Source of the DNA: Candidatus Zipacnadia bacterium
Lineage (GTDB): Bacteria; Armatimonadota; Zipacnadia; Zipacnadales; Zipacnadaceae
Assembly: GCA_029821215.1 (NCBI GenBank)
Contig: JALGTV010000132.1
Span: 1-6,263 of the forward strand
Length of the DNA: 6,263 nucleotides
Reading direction: 5' to 3'
The notes under the pieces are model-generated. The model saw only the letters and a program-made list of their open reading frames with translations, was not told the origin of the DNA and made no database searches. The first letter of the stretch is position 1. Every line of letters begins with the position of its first letter. Positions 5,220 through 6,263 of the stretch are shown here, piece by piece. The position numbers were made by a program, and so were the translations under genes.

Positions 5220-6263
5220 TTACTGGCTGTCAGCTACGATAACTGCTGCCTCCTGCTCGGCCACCACGGTATCGTTGCTGTCTCGTACCACTACTTTGAT
5301 AATGTGCTCGCCGGGCTGGTAGTAACCGGCATTCCACCTATAGCCATAGGGTCGGATATTAGTTATGGCCCGAAACCGCTTATCAATATAGAACTCTACA
5401 GTGTCCGCATCCAGATGCTGCCCGATGGCGGCCTGGACAACAACCTGTCCACTAACGGCTCGTGATGAGGCGCCTTTGATCAGGATGATGACTTCCTTGG
5501 CTGTCGGGACACTTTTGCCAGTTAGTGCCAGGGGGGCCGAGGTGGGAGGGGGAAGGGTGGCGGCTTCCTGGACCACTTCAGGCGGCAACTGGGCCAGGAA
5601 GTAATCAGAGCTTACAACCTGCCGGTAGGCGGCCAGAACCTCAGGGTCGCTGGTAATCGCATAGTCGTTGTGAGCTAATTTGTCACTGGCCGCATCCACA
5701 GAGAACCAATTTATCAACACCACATTGGGGAACTGTTCCTGGATGGCCTGATACATATTGCTCATCTGCTGGCGGGCAAATTCGGTTGCCGGTTGGGAGG
5801 ACGCCGCGCAATAGTGAGTGGCCGCATACTCGCAGATCGCAATGGGTTTACGGTCACCAAAAAGTTTATAGATAAACCGCAGATTATCCAATTCATTGTT
5901 GAGTGCCGGCTGGGATAGGTCACCATCATGGTAGATTACCGCATAAATGTTGACCCCCACCCAATCCACATAGCTGTCCCCTGGATAATATAACGCAATG
6001 GTGCGGCGCGGTGTGGCAAAAGGGCACCACACCATAACCACGTTGGGGGCAGTCTGGCGCATCACCCGACAGACAATCCGCCACTTATCTTTGTACAGTT
6101 TGGGATTGCCTGAGTAAGGCATCCAGTCCCCATTCATCTCCGAAGCGTAGCGGAGAAGAATAGGGCCGCCAACCCGGCGAGCCGCCTGCGCCCACCCCCG
6201 CAGATACTCATCATCGCGTACCTCGTCTAACCCATTGTTAGGCTCCCAGGCAATCTGAGGAAG
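5220..6263 (-). CDS. GH26-like glycoside hydrolase with C-terminal Ig-like domain, 5' end off the window
   Basis: At least 347 residues. The frame is open without a stop to the right edge, so the ATG at 6135-6137 is internal. Numbering from the edge, the catalytic region shows IAWEPNNG (4-11), LLRYASEMNGDWMPYSG (36-52), NVVMVWCPF (74-82) and YYPGDSYVDWVGVNIY (92-107), all characteristic of GH26 (beta-mannanase and related). By family pattern Glu42 (codon 6138-6140) is the acid/base and Glu145 in CEYAATH (codon 5829-5831) the nucleophile. The residue before Glu42 is Ser, where GH26 enzymes commonly have His. A Pro-rich linker (about 236-242) leads to an all-beta Ig-like module (about 257-344) with VEFYIDKRF and GEHIIKVVVRDSNDTVVAE, perhaps for carbohydrate or surface attachment. 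Export is expected, but the signal peptide would lie outside the window. The substrate (mannan, mixed-linkage glucan or an exopolysaccharide) cannot be told. The SDR gene lies 348 bases downstream on the same strand. Confidence 0.85.
   Translation of the reverse strand, partial: LPQIAWEPNNGLDEVRDDEYLRGWAQAARRVGGPILLRYASEMNGDWMPYSGNPKLYKDKWRIVCRVMRQTAPNVVMVWCPFATPRRTIALYYPGDSYVDWVGVNIYAVIYHDGDLSQPALNNELDNLRFIYKLFGDRKPIAICEYAATHYCAASSQPATEFARQQMSNMYQAIQEQFPNVVLINWFSVDAASDKLAHNDYAITSDPEVLAAYRQVVSSDYFLAQLPPEVVQEAATLPPPTSAPLALTGKSVPTAKEVIILIKGASSRAVSGQVVVQAAIGQHLDADTVEFYIDKRFRAITNIRPYGYRWNAGYYQPGEHIIKVVVRDSNDTVVAEQEAAVIVADSQ

Overview
The window is 6,263 bases of moderately GC-rich bacterial DNA with five protein genes: three on the + strand in the left half and three-quarters of the remainder on the - strand. 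It holds no rRNA, tRNA, CRISPR array or transposase gene. The organism cannot be named from this sequence. The style (a GlcDEF-type glycolate oxidase, a Gram-positive-like polyol-phosphate SDR, a GH26-type glycosidase, and short palindromic interspersed repeats between genes) would fit an uncultured Chloroflexota-like or other environmental lineage, but that is a weak inference.

Left, + strand (1-2544): a glcE-like FAD-binding subunit, cut by the left edge, followed after 25 bases by a complete glcF-like iron-sulfur subunit. Together they look like the accessory subunits of a glycolate/2-hydroxyacid oxidase. The catalytic GlcD subunit is not in the window and would be expected just upstream. 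A perfect TATAAT box then precedes a GTG-started lipoprotein (2663-3196). Its linker is a run of collagen-like Gly-X-Y triplets built from a 27-bp tandem repeat, and it ends in two TPR-like helical repeats.

Middle (3197-3316): a convergent intergenic gap with GGTAGG/CCTACC inverted repeats, of which two hairpins exclude each other.

Right, - strand (6263 down to 3317): a GH26-like secreted-type glycoside hydrolase with a C-terminal Ig-like domain. Its reading frame runs off the right edge, so the first ATG inside the window (6135-6137) is internal and not the true start. Then comes a 348-base non-coding stretch (4872-5219), followed by a tightly coupled pair: an SDR oxidoreductase resembling sorbitol-6-phosphate 2-dehydrogenases, and a HAD phosphatase of the MtnX/phosphoserine-phosphatase type whose start lies 4 bases after the SDR stop.

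The most unusual object is in the non-coding stretch. At about 4902-5121 several perfect inverted repeats nest without crossing, so the whole segment can fold into one branched structure with a three-way junction. It is best read as a small palindromic mobile or interspersed repeat (MITE-like). It also sits where it would form the leader RNA of the SDR-phosphatase pair.
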